From: Cinnamomum chago
Lineage: Eukaryota; Streptophyta; Magnoliopsida; Laurales; Lauraceae
Assembly: GCA_038049695.1 (NCBI GenBank)
Contig: CP142460.1
Coordinates: forward strand, 36,986,001-37,050,000
Direction of reading: 5' to 3'
Length of the DNA stretch: 64,000 bases
Shown here: positions 1 through 11,765 of the stretch, piece after piece
Layout of the letters: each line of letters starts with the position of its first letter
How positions within the stretch are numbered: the first letter of the stretch is position 1
Notes under the pieces: model-generated
The model's input: only the letters and a program-made list of their open reading frames with translations
Told to the model about the DNA's origin: nothing
Database searches by the model: none
Program-made: the position numbers and the translations under genes

Positions 1-1525
1 CAGCTGCAGTTTGGATCCCGCTACCCAGTTATTACCGTGGTCTTGTCCCGATACCGCAGATTGCTAATGTGGTTCCCGATGCCCGGCTCGTTGCCGTGGT
101 CATATATAGTATATGTATATGTATTTATACGATCCATTGTTTCTCCTCACCTCGAGTGACTGAGATCAGTGCCTAGTTATTGCTCTGTCACTTTAGTGAT
201 AGAGGACTTAGCTTCGTGTGGTTGCCATCTTGCCAGTTCGCGATTCCTTGGATACCCTACATGTTTTCTATTGCTTATTTGTTTTCCGGTAAATGATTCA
301 TTTCTTTTATGAAAGTTATTATTTAAACAGGTGTTAATATTTTCCAAGTTAAATTCAGTTATTGTTATATTGTTTTCCGTTCCTTGTACACACACGCTTT
401 AAATGAACACCCGGTTTGTCGAATACTCATGCTTTTACATATGTTACAAATGAACATTGGTTTTGCCAGATTTCTATGGTTACACACGCTTTAAATGAAT
501 ACCTGATTTGTTAAATATCCGTGCTTTTAAATATGTTTTAAATGACATTTGTTTTGCCAGATCCCTATGTTTACACATGTTTTAAATGAACACCCGATTT
601 GTTAAATATTCATGCTTTTACATATGTTTCAAATGAACATTTGTTTTGCCAGATTTCTATGGTTACACACGCTTTAAATGAATACCCGGTTTGTCGAATA
701 CTCATGCTTTTACATATGTTTCAAATGAACGTTTGTTTTGCCAGACCTTTATATTTACACATGTTTTAAATGAACACCCGATTGTCAAATATCTATGCTT
801 TTATAGATGATGTATATGAACATATGTTTTGTTAGATCTGCATGTTTAACTCAAGCTTTAAACGAATACATGTTTTGTCAGAGATCCACGATTTTCAACC
901 CGTTTAATTATATGCATCATTTGATCAAATAGCATGATTTATCATCTGTTTTATTCTTCAGTATATTTATTATCTTTTCATCCACCTGCCAGACCATCGT
1001 GTTTGACCCACTACTTTTGGTACTCAGGTCCAGACTTCTTCATCCCGAGATGAGTGCTTTTGTTGGCTGTGGAGCCATGTTTTACAGGTTGTTTTGTCGG
1101 CTATGTCATGTAGACATTGAGCTTGACATCGGAGTTGCATCACATTTGGGTAGGGGTTATTAACTTGTTATTGTATGGATTTTATTAGCCTTTTCTTGGG
1201 ATTCTTAATTAATGTACATTGATAATTGTAATTTGAACATATATGGGAATGTAATATCCTGTTACTGTCAGCTCTGTACTTTTTTGTGATGGTATACTCC
1301 AGTCCGATATGGTTCTTGATATAATAGTTATATGCTAGAGGTTGAGTACGATGCGGAATCCGATGGCCACAGACTCCGGGTCGTAACGCCTCGAAAGCTT
1401 CCGCAAAAATATTCAGAGTGTATTGGAATGTGTTGTCTTCACACACGTGGATCTTGGGAGAGAGAAAAATATAATTATCCTTAATCCCATTCGCGCCCCC
1501 GAGGTTCCGGTTTGGGGGCGTGACT
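1..1525 (+). mobile_element. 3' part of a long LTR, family LTR-A
   Basis: This stretch aligns over its whole length with the second part of the solo LTR at 45128-46756. The shared landmarks run in order: the CAGCTGCAG opening, an ACCGTGGTC repeat, a tandem array, the block GCCAGACC-TCGTG-TGACCCACTAC, a GCTTCCGCAAAAATATTC block and the final GGGGGCGTGAC. It ends where the family LTR ends and abuts an inverted fragment of the same family. No coding capacity is expected; the short ORFs here are incidental. The lineage is probably Ty3/gypsy because of LTR length, but no polyprotein of this family is in the window. Confidence 0.75.
390..900. repeat. 92-bp tandem array inside the LTR-A 3' half
   Basis: Five units of 91-92 bp start at 390, 482, 573, 665 and 757, and a partial sixth starts at 848. 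Each unit contains CTTTAAATGAA, a Y-CCGRTTTGT-AAATA block, TGCTTTTA and TTTTGCCAGA. Units differ by 10-20%. A diverged array with the same motifs lies at about 45480-46140 in the solo LTR, so the array belongs to the family and is not a local event. Confidence 0.8.
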
Positions 1526-1829
1526 AAAGGTACCAAGGAAACTGGCAAGATGGCAACCACACTGAGCTAAATCCTCCATCACTAATGTGATGAGAGCACG
1601 CTAGAGGCGTTGGTCTCGGACACTCGAGGTGACGAGAACCAACTAAATATATATACAAATAGCTAGACAAGACCACGGTCGCGGAACCGGGTAACGAGAC
1701 AGGCAGGATCCAGACTGTAGCTGGCAGGAGCAAGATGGGGACACCAAGTCGGTGGATCAAGCCAACAAGGTTGTCCAAGCTTAGTGGTGCCGACTTATAG
1801 GTTACAAGCGAGAAATCAAGACATATACA
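1526..1829 (-). mobile_element. LTR-A fragment in inverted orientation, left of the copia insertion
   Basis: The reverse complement matches the LTR-A segment around 45050-45350 and also 14280-14530 (GAGTCGGCACCACTAAGCTTGG, then GCCATCTTGCCAGTT). Together with 11766-13722 it forms one minus-strand LTR piece split by the copia element. It is truncated at 1526, where it meets the end of the plus-strand fragment, so the two make an inverted arrangement of related sequence. Confidence 0.7.
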
Positions 1830-3840
1830 TGTTGGGATTGGTGTATGCCCTAAAGCCCACTGACTGCACTCACATCTCTGTAACTGGATATTTATTGGTT
1901 ATTTAATGGAATGACATCTTTCTCTTTATACTTGTGTATATGTATGGTTGTATAAGGCCCATTGTTTTCTAGTAAATGACTCAGGTGTGTAGTGGCTACA
2001 CACAGTAAGGTCTGAGTCATGGACACTTGAAACAATAAACATGTTCATAACTGAGAGATGGAGTTGGGCACTTCATCTTGGTATAAGTTATAATGAGATA
2101 CTCTCCTGTATTCAGGGTGACTTACCTTAGTCAAGGAGGACTTTCCGGATTTATCTCATTAGTGCATGTGTCATGCATTGAACAGGACCACTTGTAGGTG
2201 TGATCTCTGAAATAGTACTATCACAGAGAGAGATCAAATCACCTCTTGCTACTAAGTGACCAGTGCTCTTAATCTTGAGCATTTGTGGATGAACTGACGA
2301 AGTCAAGTTCTTGTGCTTTAATTCACTATGGGTGAGATCCTGTTCATGGGTCAACAGCTCTGTGTTTTGGGTACTCAGGCTTGATTAGTTGGGACGTGCA
2401 AATGCAATATGGAATCTATGCCATCGTGTGATGGAATGATCGTCCTCTTAGAATTATCCGATTAATCATCAGAATCTAAGATCTTAGTATATGGATGTTC
2501 CATATGGATATTGAACTTGTGGGTCGCTCCCTGGATCAAGAGAATGATATCCGGATGATGATTAAGTCAAGGGAATGAAGTTCTAAGGTTGAGATGTAAT
2601 AAAAAAGGTAGATAGTACATCGGTTAACCTACTTGATTATGGATGTTACATAGAGGGGCATTGTGGTCATTGTACTTGGTAGGTCAAAGACAATCGTCTA
2701 TTTACGATGAGCTTTATTTGCAATTTAATATTTGTCCCTGGAGTGCAACCATAACTCTCTAGTGGAATGAGTTAGGGTTAAAATGATCTTAATGTTGCTA
2801 TGGGGTTAGCATGGACATTTTGGTCATTTTGGGAGCCAAGGGCAAATATGTCTTTTGGTCCCTCTTCTAGCCACTTTCCTATATTGGCATGGTTTCCTAA
2901 TTTAATTAGATGATATGTGGTTGAATTATTTTGTGGAAGAATAATTTTGAGTTTAAATTCTAATAGGCTCTTGATGGCATACATGAATTTAACTCTAGCT
3001 AAATTATTGACTAGTGGGCCATGGTGTGTTTAGCTATCTTGTGGGCCAGCCATAAGTGGAGCCCCTTGTGTGAGGTTTCCAAGTTTGATTAAGTATCTTT
3101 ACTTGGAAGGAAAGACTCCTCTTTGGGTAAGAATTCCATTGATTAAAGGTTACTAATTTTAGTGTCTTTAATTAGTAAGTGTTGCACAACTAAAGGGGAA
3201 GGTTGCTATCCTTTTTAGGGATTGGCATTCCTATTGGAAAGAGTATTCCTTAAAGGAATCAAATCTTTATATATATATGGGAGTCTCCTTTGGGCGTGCA
3301 ACACACAAGAGAAGAGATCAAGTGGCTGAAATTAAACCCTAGGGGCGTGAATCACCATAGTGATCCATTGGCCGCCCAAAGCAAGAGAGAAGAACACACA
3401 CGCCCACCCCATTGCTGCCCTCTTCTTCTTCATAGGAGAGGAGATCAGGTCTTGGGTTGTTTCTACAAAGAGAAGTTCAGAAAACCCTTCTTAGGATTCC
3501 ATAGTTTGATCCCACCATCAACACCAATCAGATTGGGAAGTGGAATAGAAGAGAAGACCAAAGGAGAAGCTACTGCAGAAAATTCCTGCAACTAGCATAG
3601 CTTACTGCTGGCTGATATCAGACCTTTGGAGCATTTTTTTCAAAGACTTGAGACCTTCAAATCAGCAAGGTATTAGTCCTCTAACATCTCCTTACTTTAT
3701 ACACATGTTGATCATGGTTTCATGGAGTTTTTATGCATGATTCATGGCTGGAAAATCAGATTAGTTTCAAGTTTTAAAACAAGATCAGCCATGGACGTCT
3801 ACTTGTATCTGATTTCAGATCTTTAATGCATATTCTTTCA
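1830..3840 (+). repeat. 5' LTR of the copia element
   Basis: It is 2,011 bp, starts TGTTGGGATTGG and ends TTCTTTCA, immediately before the PBS. A TATA-like run (TATATATATGG, about 3270) followed by a GC-richer transcribed-looking region suggests the promoter. The 101-codon ORF at 3290-3595 is duplicated in the 3' LTR only because the LTRs are nearly identical. Confidence 0.95.
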
Positions 3841-3841
3841 A

Positions 3842-3854
3842 TGGTATCAGAGCC
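3842..3854 (+). other. Primer-binding site, initiator tRNA-Met type
   Basis: TGGTATCAGAGCC follows the 5' LTR after one base. It is the standard copia PBS complementary to the 3' end of initiator methionine tRNA, which primes minus-strand DNA synthesis. Confidence 0.93.
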
Positions 3855-3976
3855 ACTCCATGATTAATCATGATCCCATGTTGTGTGGTTTTCATTCCTA
3901 GATTAATTAAGGGCATGGTGGCGCCCTTTAGGTTGTTATTTCCTGCATTAATAGTGTGCAGGAATTTTTTCTAGGC

Positions 3977-4330
3977 TGCAGGAATTGTTTCCATGCTGCT
4001 GGAATAATTCCAGAATGCTTTTTACTACATGTATGAAGTGCAAGAATTGTTTCCATGCTGCTGGAATAATTCCAGAATGCTTTTTACTACATGTATGAAG
4101 TGCAGGAATTGTTTCCATGCTGCTGGAATAATTCCAGAATGCTTTTTACTACATGTATGAAGTGCAGGAATTGTTTCCATGCTGCTGGAATAATTCTAGA
4201 ATGCTGTTTACTACATGTATGAAGTGCAGGAATTGTTTCCATGCTGCTGGAATAATTCCAGAATGCTGTTTTCTATATGTTTGAAGTGCAGGAATTTTTT
4301 CCAGGGTGCTGGAATTATTTCAGATCACTA
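3977..4330. repeat. 62-bp tandem repeat in the copia leader
   Basis: Units start at 3977, 4039, 4101, 4163 and 4225, with a diverged sixth at 4287. Spacing is exactly 62 bp, with the motif TGCAGGAATTGTTTCCATGC in each. Near identity among the first five units points to recent slippage or unequal exchange. It lies between PBS and gag, in the presumed RNA leader. Confidence 0.92.
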
Positions 4331-5810
4331 TATAGTGCTGTACATAGCACAATGAATGCACTAACCTCTTTGTTTGCAGCCATATAATTGCATCCTTGAT
4401 GGTTCGCATGTATGTGTGTGGATTTGGATGTTTTTTAATTAGTTGGAAATTGTACGGTTGCGCGGTTAGCAACCATAGGAGATTGTAATTTTTCCTTAAT
4501 TTGATTTCAACTAGTCTTGATGTAAGCTTTCTTGAAAAGCATAGGGATCTCCAATGTAATTTTTGGTTTTTGCTTTTCATGGGTTTGCTTGTATAAATTA
4601 ATTTATTGTAACAAGCAAGGAGAAGAAAGCTTCAAAGATTGCATGGTTGCAATTAGAGGAGGATCCCATGGTGGTGGATGCAACGAAGGTTTCCTAGTGC
4701 GAAAAGGACTCTTAACCAAGTTTCCTAGTTGGATAAGGAATCCTAGTTGGAAAAGGATTTGAAGTCCAAAAATAGCAGGGAGCCATCAAGGATTGCATTC
4801 TTTAATTTGCTTTTATATATGGAATGCATGGTTGAATGCTTTATATAATTGCTATGTTTATCACCTAGTAACATGGCCACCACTAGGTTCTTAAAATTGG
4901 CATCTTTCTATATTGGATTGTTTTTGTTTGGCAAATTGTTTTAAACGGATCTTAGACCAGCACCTTCTATTTGTCTAAGGTTTAAAATTGGATAGGGTTT
5001 AGTTTATCTTGGTACCCTAAGTTTCCAAGAGAGGCCAAACTAAAATCTAATATGTTGCTACCCTAGTGGGCCCATAACCCTCAGGTCCCAAGACCTTTAA
5101 ACCCTAGTGTGAAATAATCAAGTGGGAGAGGGGTTTGGGAAAACCCCATGGCCTTCCATTTTAGGTTCATGCTATCTCATTAGAGTGTTAGTGGGAGCGG
5201 CCATCCCTTCGATGGAGTTCTTTACTAAAGATCGCTTCGATGGGTTAGTGGGTGAACTAATGTGAATATTCGTAATGAGGTGTTAGTGGGAGCAACCATC
5301 CTTTCGGTGGAGTTCTTTACTAAAGATCACTTCTATAGAATGTCAATGAAGTGTTGGTGGGAGCGGCCATCCCTTCGGTGGAGCTCTTTACTAAGGTTCA
5401 CTTCAAGGGTTGATTGGAGTCACTTCCCTTCGGAGGACTCAAGTCATAGACATTCTGGGAACGTTCATAAAAGATGGTAATACACTTGACATAAGACGGT
5501 AATGACCTCTCCCTAGGAGTTAGAGTTGTTTGTCATATGAGGCCAAACTAATCAGTGATTGGACTATCACTGGATATGCGTATCCAGACAGTGATGATCC
5601 AAATAAGCAGACCTTAACTCAACGTAACTGTAGGCTCGGCCATCCCTTCGATGGAGGGTCTATGAGGAGGTTGAGACACTGATACATTATTATTAGGGTT
5701 AAATAATGTAAAAAGTCTTGTGCATGTTTTTTCCTTTTACTACAAGCACAATATACATGTTACATATATACTGCCTGTCTAATTATAACCTGTTATATAT
5801 ATCCAGAGAG
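4331..5810 (+). other. Copia untranslated leader with an imperfect 70-95-bp repeat
   Basis: No gene is visible. At about 5186, 5281 and 5353 the phrase GTTRGTGGGAGCRRCCATC recurs, followed by TTCGRTGGAG and TTTACTAA, at uneven spacing; a further partial copy is near 5635. The leader is nearly 2 kb, long for copia. Short ORFs at 4532 and 5262 show no recognisable domain. Confidence 0.6.
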
Positions 5811-8800
5811 ATGGGGAAGGATTCCTTTAGCCCGTTGATGAGTATTCTGATTGAGAACAAATTGACTGGCCCAAATTACGTAGACTGGAAAAGAAACCTT
5901 AACATAGTACTCACCGCTGAAGAGTACAAGTATGTTTTGTCGGAACCCTGTCCTACCATTGATGATTATTCTACAGATGACCAGCTAGATGCTGAAAGGA
6001 AATGGAAAAAGGCGAATAGCATGGCCAAATGCTACATGCTTGCTTCCATGTCCAACGTGTTGCAAACGCAGCATGAGCAAATGGACACAGCTTCAGATAT
6101 CATGTTGTCCTTGTCTGAGATGTTCGCAGACAGAAGCAGGCCAGCTAGGCAAGCTGCTTTAAGGACAATCATGAATTCTAGGATGGCTGAGGGAACACCT
6201 GTCAGAGAGCACATGCTCAAAATGATGGATTGTTTCAATGAAGCTGAGATCCTAGGGGCTGAGATTGATGCAGGGAGTCAGACTGATATGATTCTAGAAA
6301 CTCTGCCGGGGTCTTTCAATCAGTTCAAGCTCAACTTCAACATGAGCAAGATGGACATGACTCTCTCTGAGTTAATGAAAGAACTCCAGGCGGCAGAGGC
6401 CATCATGAAGCCTAAAGGCCAACTTCACTTTTCCTCTAAACTCAACCCGAAAGGGAAAAAGTTCAAGAAGAAGCAGGGTAAGGGAAAAGGACAGAAAAAG
6501 GGCAATGCTGGGAAAAAGGACAAAGGCACAGGTGAAAAGCCCAAAGGGAAATGCTTTAAGTGCGGCCTCAAAGGTCACTGGAAGAAAGATTGTCCCAAGC
6601 TCCTAGGCTCAGCTAAGAAAGGTATATCTCTTTCCTACTACATTGAAACCTGTCATGTGTTTGATTCTACTGATTCCTGGATAGTAGACTCTGGAGCCAC
6701 TAATCATATCTGCAATTCATTGCAGGGGTTTCAGATAATGAAAAAGCTTAAGAAAGGGGAGTTTGACCTTAGAGTTGGAAATGGAGCAAAGATCTGGGCT
6801 GTTGCAGTGGGAGCAGTTACCTTACATTTTCCGCATGATAGGATATTAGTTTTAAACAATGTTATTTATGTTCCGGACATAAGGAAGAATTTAATTTCAG
6901 TTTCCAGACTCATTGAATTTAATTATTCAGTTTCTTTCCATTCTGGTGTTGATATCAGTAGATATGGAAATATTATATGTTCCGGTAGAATGCATGATAA
7001 CTTATTTTATATATATCCTATTGCTCCCTCACTGCATAATGTACAACTAGAAAGCTCATCTTCCCTCAAGAGGAATGTATCTTCGACCAATGACACTTAT
7101 CTTTGGCACTTACGTTTGGGTCATATTAACCTAAAACGGATTCAGAGGTTGGTAGAGGATGGGCTTCTGAGCTCACTAGATCTCGAACCTTTTCCTCAGT
7201 GTGAATCTTGTCTCATGGGAAAGATGACCAAAAGGTCATTCTCTGGAAAGGGACTGAGGTCAAAGGAGTTGTTAGAATTGGTTCACACTGATGTGTGTGG
7301 TCCTATGAACAAACTAGCTAGAGGAGGTTATGAGTATTTCATCACCTTCACTGATGATTACTCTAGGTATGGATATGTGTACCTAATGCGACGCAAGTCT
7401 GAAGCGTTTGATAAGTTCAAACAATTCAAGGCTGAGGCGGAGCTACAACTAGGGAAACATATCAAAGCTCTTCGATCTGATCGAGGTGGCGAATACCTCC
7501 TGGGTGAGTTCAAGGAGTACCTCACACAACATGGGATTGTGTCTCAATTGTCTGCACTGGGTACACCCCAGCAAAATGGTGTAGCAGAGAGAAGAAACCG
7601 TACCCTTTTTGATATGGTAAGGTCCATGATGAGTCATGCAACCCTACCCATATCTTTTTGGGGATATGCCCTAGAAGCAGCAGCATACATTTTGAATCTG
7701 GTACCTTCTAAATCAGTACCTAGGACACCTCAAGAAATGTGGACAGGACGAAAACCCAGTTTAAAACATATCCACATTTGGGGTTGTCCAGCTTATGTAC
7801 TGAATGATAAAGCTACCAAGCTAGAACCCAGATCAGAAATGTGCTACTTCATTGGGTATCCTAAGGGAACGAGAGGAGGCATCTTTTATCATCCAAAGGA
7901 GCAAAAGGTGCTTATCAGCACTCATGCTAGATACTTGGAGGATGATTGCATGATGCACCAAGAGCTTGGTTATAAAGAAACACTTGAGGAGATTCTTTCA
8001 GAAACTCCTGCAACATCTGTGCCAGATCCTGAGATTGTAGAAAATCAAGACATTCCTTTTAACACTCCGGAGCCTCGTCGTAGTGGGAGAATTACTAGAC
8101 CACCAGATAGATACTTGGGAGTGTCTTTTATGACAGACTCCGAGGATCTGGTTGAGGATCCTACTAGTTACGATGAAGCAGTAACGGACATAGATGCTGA
8201 CATGTGGCAGCAAGCGATGAAATCTGAATTGGATTCTCTGTATTCCAATCAAGTCTGGGAACTTGTGGATGCACCTGAAGGGATCAAACCCATAGGGTGC
8301 AAGTGGATCTACAAGAGAAAGAGAGGAGTGGATGGGAAGGTTGAAACCTTCAAAGCAAGACTGGTGGCGAAAGGATATACTCAGAAAGAGGGTATCGATT
8401 ATGAGGAAACTTTTTCGCCAGTAGCCATGCTTAAGTCCATAAGGATTCTCTTAGCCATCGCATGTCATTATGACTACGAGATATGGCAAATGGATGTCAA
8501 GACAACTTTTCTAAATGGAAGTCTTGACGAATGCATCTATATGATGCAACCAGAGGGATTCATTGCTGGTGGCCAAGAGAACATGGTCTGTAAACTTAAG
8601 AAGTCCATTTATGGACTTAAGCAAGCATCTAGGGCATGGAACATCAAGTTTAATCAGGCAGTCAAATCCTTTGGCTTTGATCAAAACATTGATGAACCAT
8701 GTGTGTATAAGAAAGGGAGTGGAAACGCAGTTGCATTTTTAGTCCTATATGTGGATGACATATTACTCATTGGAAATGATGTTGGCATCTTGTCATCTAC

Positions 8801-9734
8801 AAAGGTTTGGTTATCATCTCAATTTCAGATGAAGGATTTGGGTGAGGCGAGCTATGTCTTAGGGATCAAGCTTTTGCGAGATCGCAAGAACAAGATGTTA
8901 GCCTTATCCCAATCTTCGTATATTGAGAAGATATTGGTCAAGTATAGCATGCATGACTCCAAGAAGGGCTTGCTACCTTCTAGACATGGAGTACCACTAT
9001 CTCGGAATCAATGTCCGAAGACACCTGAGGAGATAGAAAGCATGAGGAGAGTACCATATGCATCAGCTGTTGGAAGCCTCATGTATGCAATGTTGTGTAC
9101 TAGACCAGATATTTGCTTTGCCGTTGGCATGGTTAGCAGATATCAATCAAACCCTGGACCTATGCACTGGACAGCAGTTAAGCATATATTCAAGTATCTT
9201 CGGAGAACGAAAAATTATATGCTAGTCTACCCAGCAGATGATCTAACGCCACTTGCGTATACAGACTGTGATTTCCAGTCGGATGTAGATGGCAGAAAGT
9301 CTACCTCAGGATACGTCTTTACTCTATCAGGAGGGGCTATATCATGGAGAAGTGTCAAGCAAGATTGTACTGCTGATTCTACCATGGAAGCAGAGTATGT
9401 GGCGGCATCGGAAGCTGCGAAGGAAGCAGTATGGCTCAGAAAATTCCTATTGGAATTGGGAGTAGTTCCTGCAGTGCAAAAACCGATTGTCATGTACTGC
9501 GATAATACTGGTGCAGTAGCTAACTGCAAAGAGCCCAGGAATCACAAAAAAGGCAAGCATATTCAGAGAAAGTACCACTTGATCCGGGAATTCGTACAGG
9601 ATGGAGAAATAGTGGTAGAGCAGATTGCCTCAGCAAATAACTTAGCTGACCCATTTACTAAGACTCTTACTGAGAAAGTCTTTACTTCACATGTTGAGTC
9701 TATGGGAGTTAGGTTAGGTCGTAGTGATCTTTAG
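5811..9734 (+). CDS. Copia gag-pol polyprotein, uninterrupted
   Basis: One frame encodes the capsid, protease, integrase, reverse transcriptase and RNase H of a Ty1/copia element. I take the ATG at 5811 (MGKDSFSPL) as start; an in-frame ATG at 5718 would only add a hydrophobic tail-like stretch unlike gag. Counting from 5718: a gag region rich in Lys, a CCHC zinc knuckle CFKCGLKGHWKKDC near residue 277, protease DSGATNHIC near 323, the HLRLGH...CESC integrase zinc motif at 464-500, integrase core with HTDVCGPM near 524 and SDRGGEY near 586, RT with YVDDIL near 1011, and RNase H with the AYTDCD and EAEYVAAS motifs near 1180 and 1223. It ends 14 bases before the 3' LTR. Total length is usual for copia (about 1,300 aa), and every catalytic motif I looked for is present. 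Confidence 0.96.
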   Translation: MGKDSFSPLMSILIENKLTGPNYVDWKRNLNIVLTAEEYKYVLSEPCPTIDDYSTDDQLDAERKWKKANSMAKCYMLASMSNVLQTQHEQMDTASDIMLSLSEMFADRSRPARQAALRTIMNSRMAEGTPVREHMLKMMDCFNEAEILGAEIDAGSQTDMILETLPGSFNQFKLNFNMSKMDMTLSELMKELQAAEAIMKPKGQLHFSSKLNPKGKKFKKKQGKGKGQKKGNAGKKDKGTGEKPKGKCFKCGLKGHWKKDCPKLLGSAKKGISLSYYIETCHVFDSTDSWIVDSGATNHICNSLQGFQIMKKLKKGEFDLRVGNGAKIWAVAVGAVTLHFPHDRILVLNNVIYVPDIRKNLISVSRLIEFNYSVSFHSGVDISRYGNIICSGRMHDNLFYIYPIAPSLHNVQLESSSSLKRNVSSTNDTYLWHLRLGHINLKRIQRLVEDGLLSSLDLEPFPQCESCLMGKMTKRSFSGKGLRSKELLELVHTDVCGPMNKLARGGYEYFITFTDDYSRYGYVYLMRRKSEAFDKFKQFKAEAELQLGKHIKALRSDRGGEYLLGEFKEYLTQHGIVSQLSALGTPQQNGVAERRNRTLFDMVRSMMSHATLPISFWGYALEAAAYILNLVPSKSVPRTPQEMWTGRKPSLKHIHIWGCPAYVLNDKATKLEPRSEMCYFIGYPKGTRGGIFYHPKEQKVLISTHARYLEDDCMMHQELGYKETLEEILSETPATSVPDPEIVENQDIPFNTPEPRRSGRITRPPDRYLGVSFMTDSEDLVEDPTSYDEAVTDIDADMWQQAMKSELDSLYSNQVWELVDAPEGIKPIGCKWIYKRKRGVDGKVETFKARLVAKGYTQKEGIDYEETFSPVAMLKSIRILLAIACHYDYEIWQMDVKTTFLNGSLDECIYMMQPEGFIAGGQENMVCKLKKSIYGLKQASRAWNIKFNQAVKSFGFDQNIDEPCVYKKGSGNAVAFLVLYVDDILLIGNDVGILSSTKVWLSSQFQMKDLGEASYVLGIKLLRDRKNKMLALSQSSYIEKILVKYSMHDSKKGLLPSRHGVPLSRNQCPKTPEEIESMRRVPYASAVGSLMYAMLCTRPDICFAVGMVSRYQSNPGPMHWTAVKHIFKYLRRTKNYMLVYPADDLTPLAYTDCDFQSDVDGRKSTSGYVFTLSGGAISWRSVKQDCTADSTMEAEYVAASEAAKEAVWLRKFLLELGVVPAVQKPIVMYCDNTGAVANCKEPRNHKKGKHIQRKYHLIREFVQDGEIVVEQIASANNLADPFTKTLTEKVFTSHVESMGVRLGRSDL

Positions 9735-9748
9735 TGCAAGTGGGAGAT
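9735..9748 (+). other. Polypurine tract
   Basis: TGCAAGTGGGAGAT directly precedes the 3' LTR. This is the usual copia plus-strand priming site and overlaps nothing else. Confidence 0.85.
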
Positions 9749-11760
9749 TGTTGGGATTGGTGTATGCCCTAAAGCCCACTGACTGCACTCACATCTCTAT
9801 AACTGGATATTTATTGGTTATTTAATGGAATGACATCTTTCTCTTTATACTTGTGTATATGTATGGTTGTATAAGGCCCATTGTTTTCTAGTAAATGACT
9901 CAGGTGTGTAGTGGCTACACACAGTAAGGTCTGAGTCATGGACACTTGAAACAATAAACATGTTCATAACTGAGAGATGGAGTTGGGCACTTCATCTTGG
10001 TATAAGTTATAATGAGATACTCTCCTGTATTCAGGGTGACTTACCTTAGTCAAGGAGGACTTTCCAGATTTATCTCATTAGTGCATGTGTCATGCATTGA
10101 ACAGGACCACTTGTAGGTGTGATCTCTGAAATAGTACTATCACAGAGAGAGATCAAATCACCTCTTGCTACTAAGTGACCAGTGCTCTTAATCTTGAGCA
10201 TTTGTGGATGAACTGACGAAGTCAAGTTCTTGTGCTTTAATTCACTATGGGTGAGATCCTGTTCATGGGTCAACAGCTCTGTGTTTTGGGTACTCGGGCT
10301 TGATTAGTTGGGACGTGCAAATGCAATATGGAATCTATGCCATCGTGTGATGGAATGATCGTCCTCTTAGAATTATCCGATTAATCATCAGAATCTAAGA
10401 TCTTAGTATATGGATGTTCCATATGGATATTGAACTTGTGGGTCGCTCCCTGGATCAAGAGAATAATATCCGGATGATGATTAAGTCAAGGGTATGAAGT
10501 TCTAAGGTTGAGATGTAATCAAGAAGGTAGATAGTACATCGGTTAACCTACTTGATTATGGATGTTACATAGAGGGGCATTGTGGTCATTGTACTTGGTA
10601 GGTCAAAGACAATCGTCTATTTACGATGAGCTTTATTTGCAATTTAATATTTGTCCCTGGAGTGCAACCATAACTCTCTAGTGGAATGAGTTAGGGTTAA
10701 AATGATCTTAATGTTGCTATGGGGTTAGCATGGACATTTTGGTCATTTTGGGAGCCAAGGGCAAATATGTCTTTTGGTCCCTCTTCTAGCCACTTTCCTA
10801 TATTGGCATGGTTTCCTAATTTAATTAGATGATATGTGGTTGAATTATTTTGTGGAAGAATAATTTTGAGTTTAAATTCTAATAGGCTCTGGATGGCATA
10901 CATGAATTTAACTCTAGCTAAATTATTGACTAGTGGGCCATGGTGTGTTTAGCTATCTTGTGGGCCAGCCATAAGTGGAGCCCCTTGTGTGAGGTTTCCA
11001 AGTTTGATTAAGTATCTTTACTTGGAAGGAAAGACTCCTCTTTGGGTAAGAATTCCATTGATTAAAGGTTACTAATTTTAGTGTCTTTAATTAGTAAGTG
11101 TTGCACAACTAAAGGGGAAGGTTGCTATCCTTTTTAGGGATTGACATTCCTATTGGAAAGAGTATTCCTTAAAGGAATCAAATCTTTATATATATATGGG
11201 AGTCTCCTTTGGGCGTGCAACACACAAGAGAAGAGATCAAGTGGCTGAAATTAAACCCTAGGGGCGTGAATCACCATAGTGATCCATTGGCCGCCCAAAG
11301 CAAGAGAGAAGAACACACACGCCCACCCCATTGCTGCCCTCTTCTTCTTCATAGGAGAGGAGATCAGGTCTTGGGTTGTTTCCACAAAGAGAAGTTCAGA
11401 AAACCCTTCTTAGGATTCCATAGTTTGATCCCACCATCAACACCAATCAGATTGGGAAGTGGAATAGAAGAGAAGACCAAAGGAGAAGCTACTGCAGAAA
11501 ATTCCTGCAACTAGCATAGCTTACTGCTGGCTGATATCAGACCTTTGGAGCATTTTTTTTCAAAGACTTGAGACCTTCAAATCAGCAAGGTATTAGTCCT
11601 CTAACATCTCCTTACTTTATACACATGTTGATCATGGTTTCATGGAGTTTTTATGCATGATTCATGGCTGGAAAATCAGATTAGTTTCAAGTTTTAAAAC
11701 AAGATCAGCCATGGATGTCTACTTGTATCTGATTTCAGATCTTTAATGCATATTCTTTCA
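9749..11760 (+). repeat. 3' LTR of the copia element
   Basis: It is 2,012 bp and near-identical to 1830-3840. Differences seen include the TAATAAAAAAGG/TAATCAAGAAGG site (2592 versus 10511) and one extra T in the run near 11551. It is followed by the target duplication ATACA. Confidence 0.95.
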
Positions 11761-11765
11761 ATACA

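Larger units (their letters stand above)
1830..11760 (+). mobile_element. Complete Ty1/copia LTR retrotransposon
   Basis: The element is bounded by TG...CA LTRs and flanked by the 5-bp target duplication ATACA (1825-1829 and 11761-11765). It has a primer-binding site matching initiator tRNA-Met, a leader with tandem repeats, one long gag-pol frame in copia domain order (protease, integrase, RT, RNase H) and a purine-rich PPT next to the 3' LTR. By eye the LTRs differ at about 11 substitutions and one T-run indel over 2.01 kb (about 0.5%), so insertion is recent. The frame has no stops, so the copy may be autonomous; whether it is expressed cannot be seen. The clade is unresolved (Tork/Angela-like is a guess from the gag start and LTR size). 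Confidence 0.95.

Noticed and set aside
390..900. Regular repeats that might suggest a CRISPR-like array
   Set aside because: Units are contiguous 92-bp tandem copies without unique spacers, inside a plant LTR.
3290..3595. 101-codon ORF present twice (also 11209-11514)
   Set aside because: The duplication only reflects the identical LTRs; no domain and no independent conservation.
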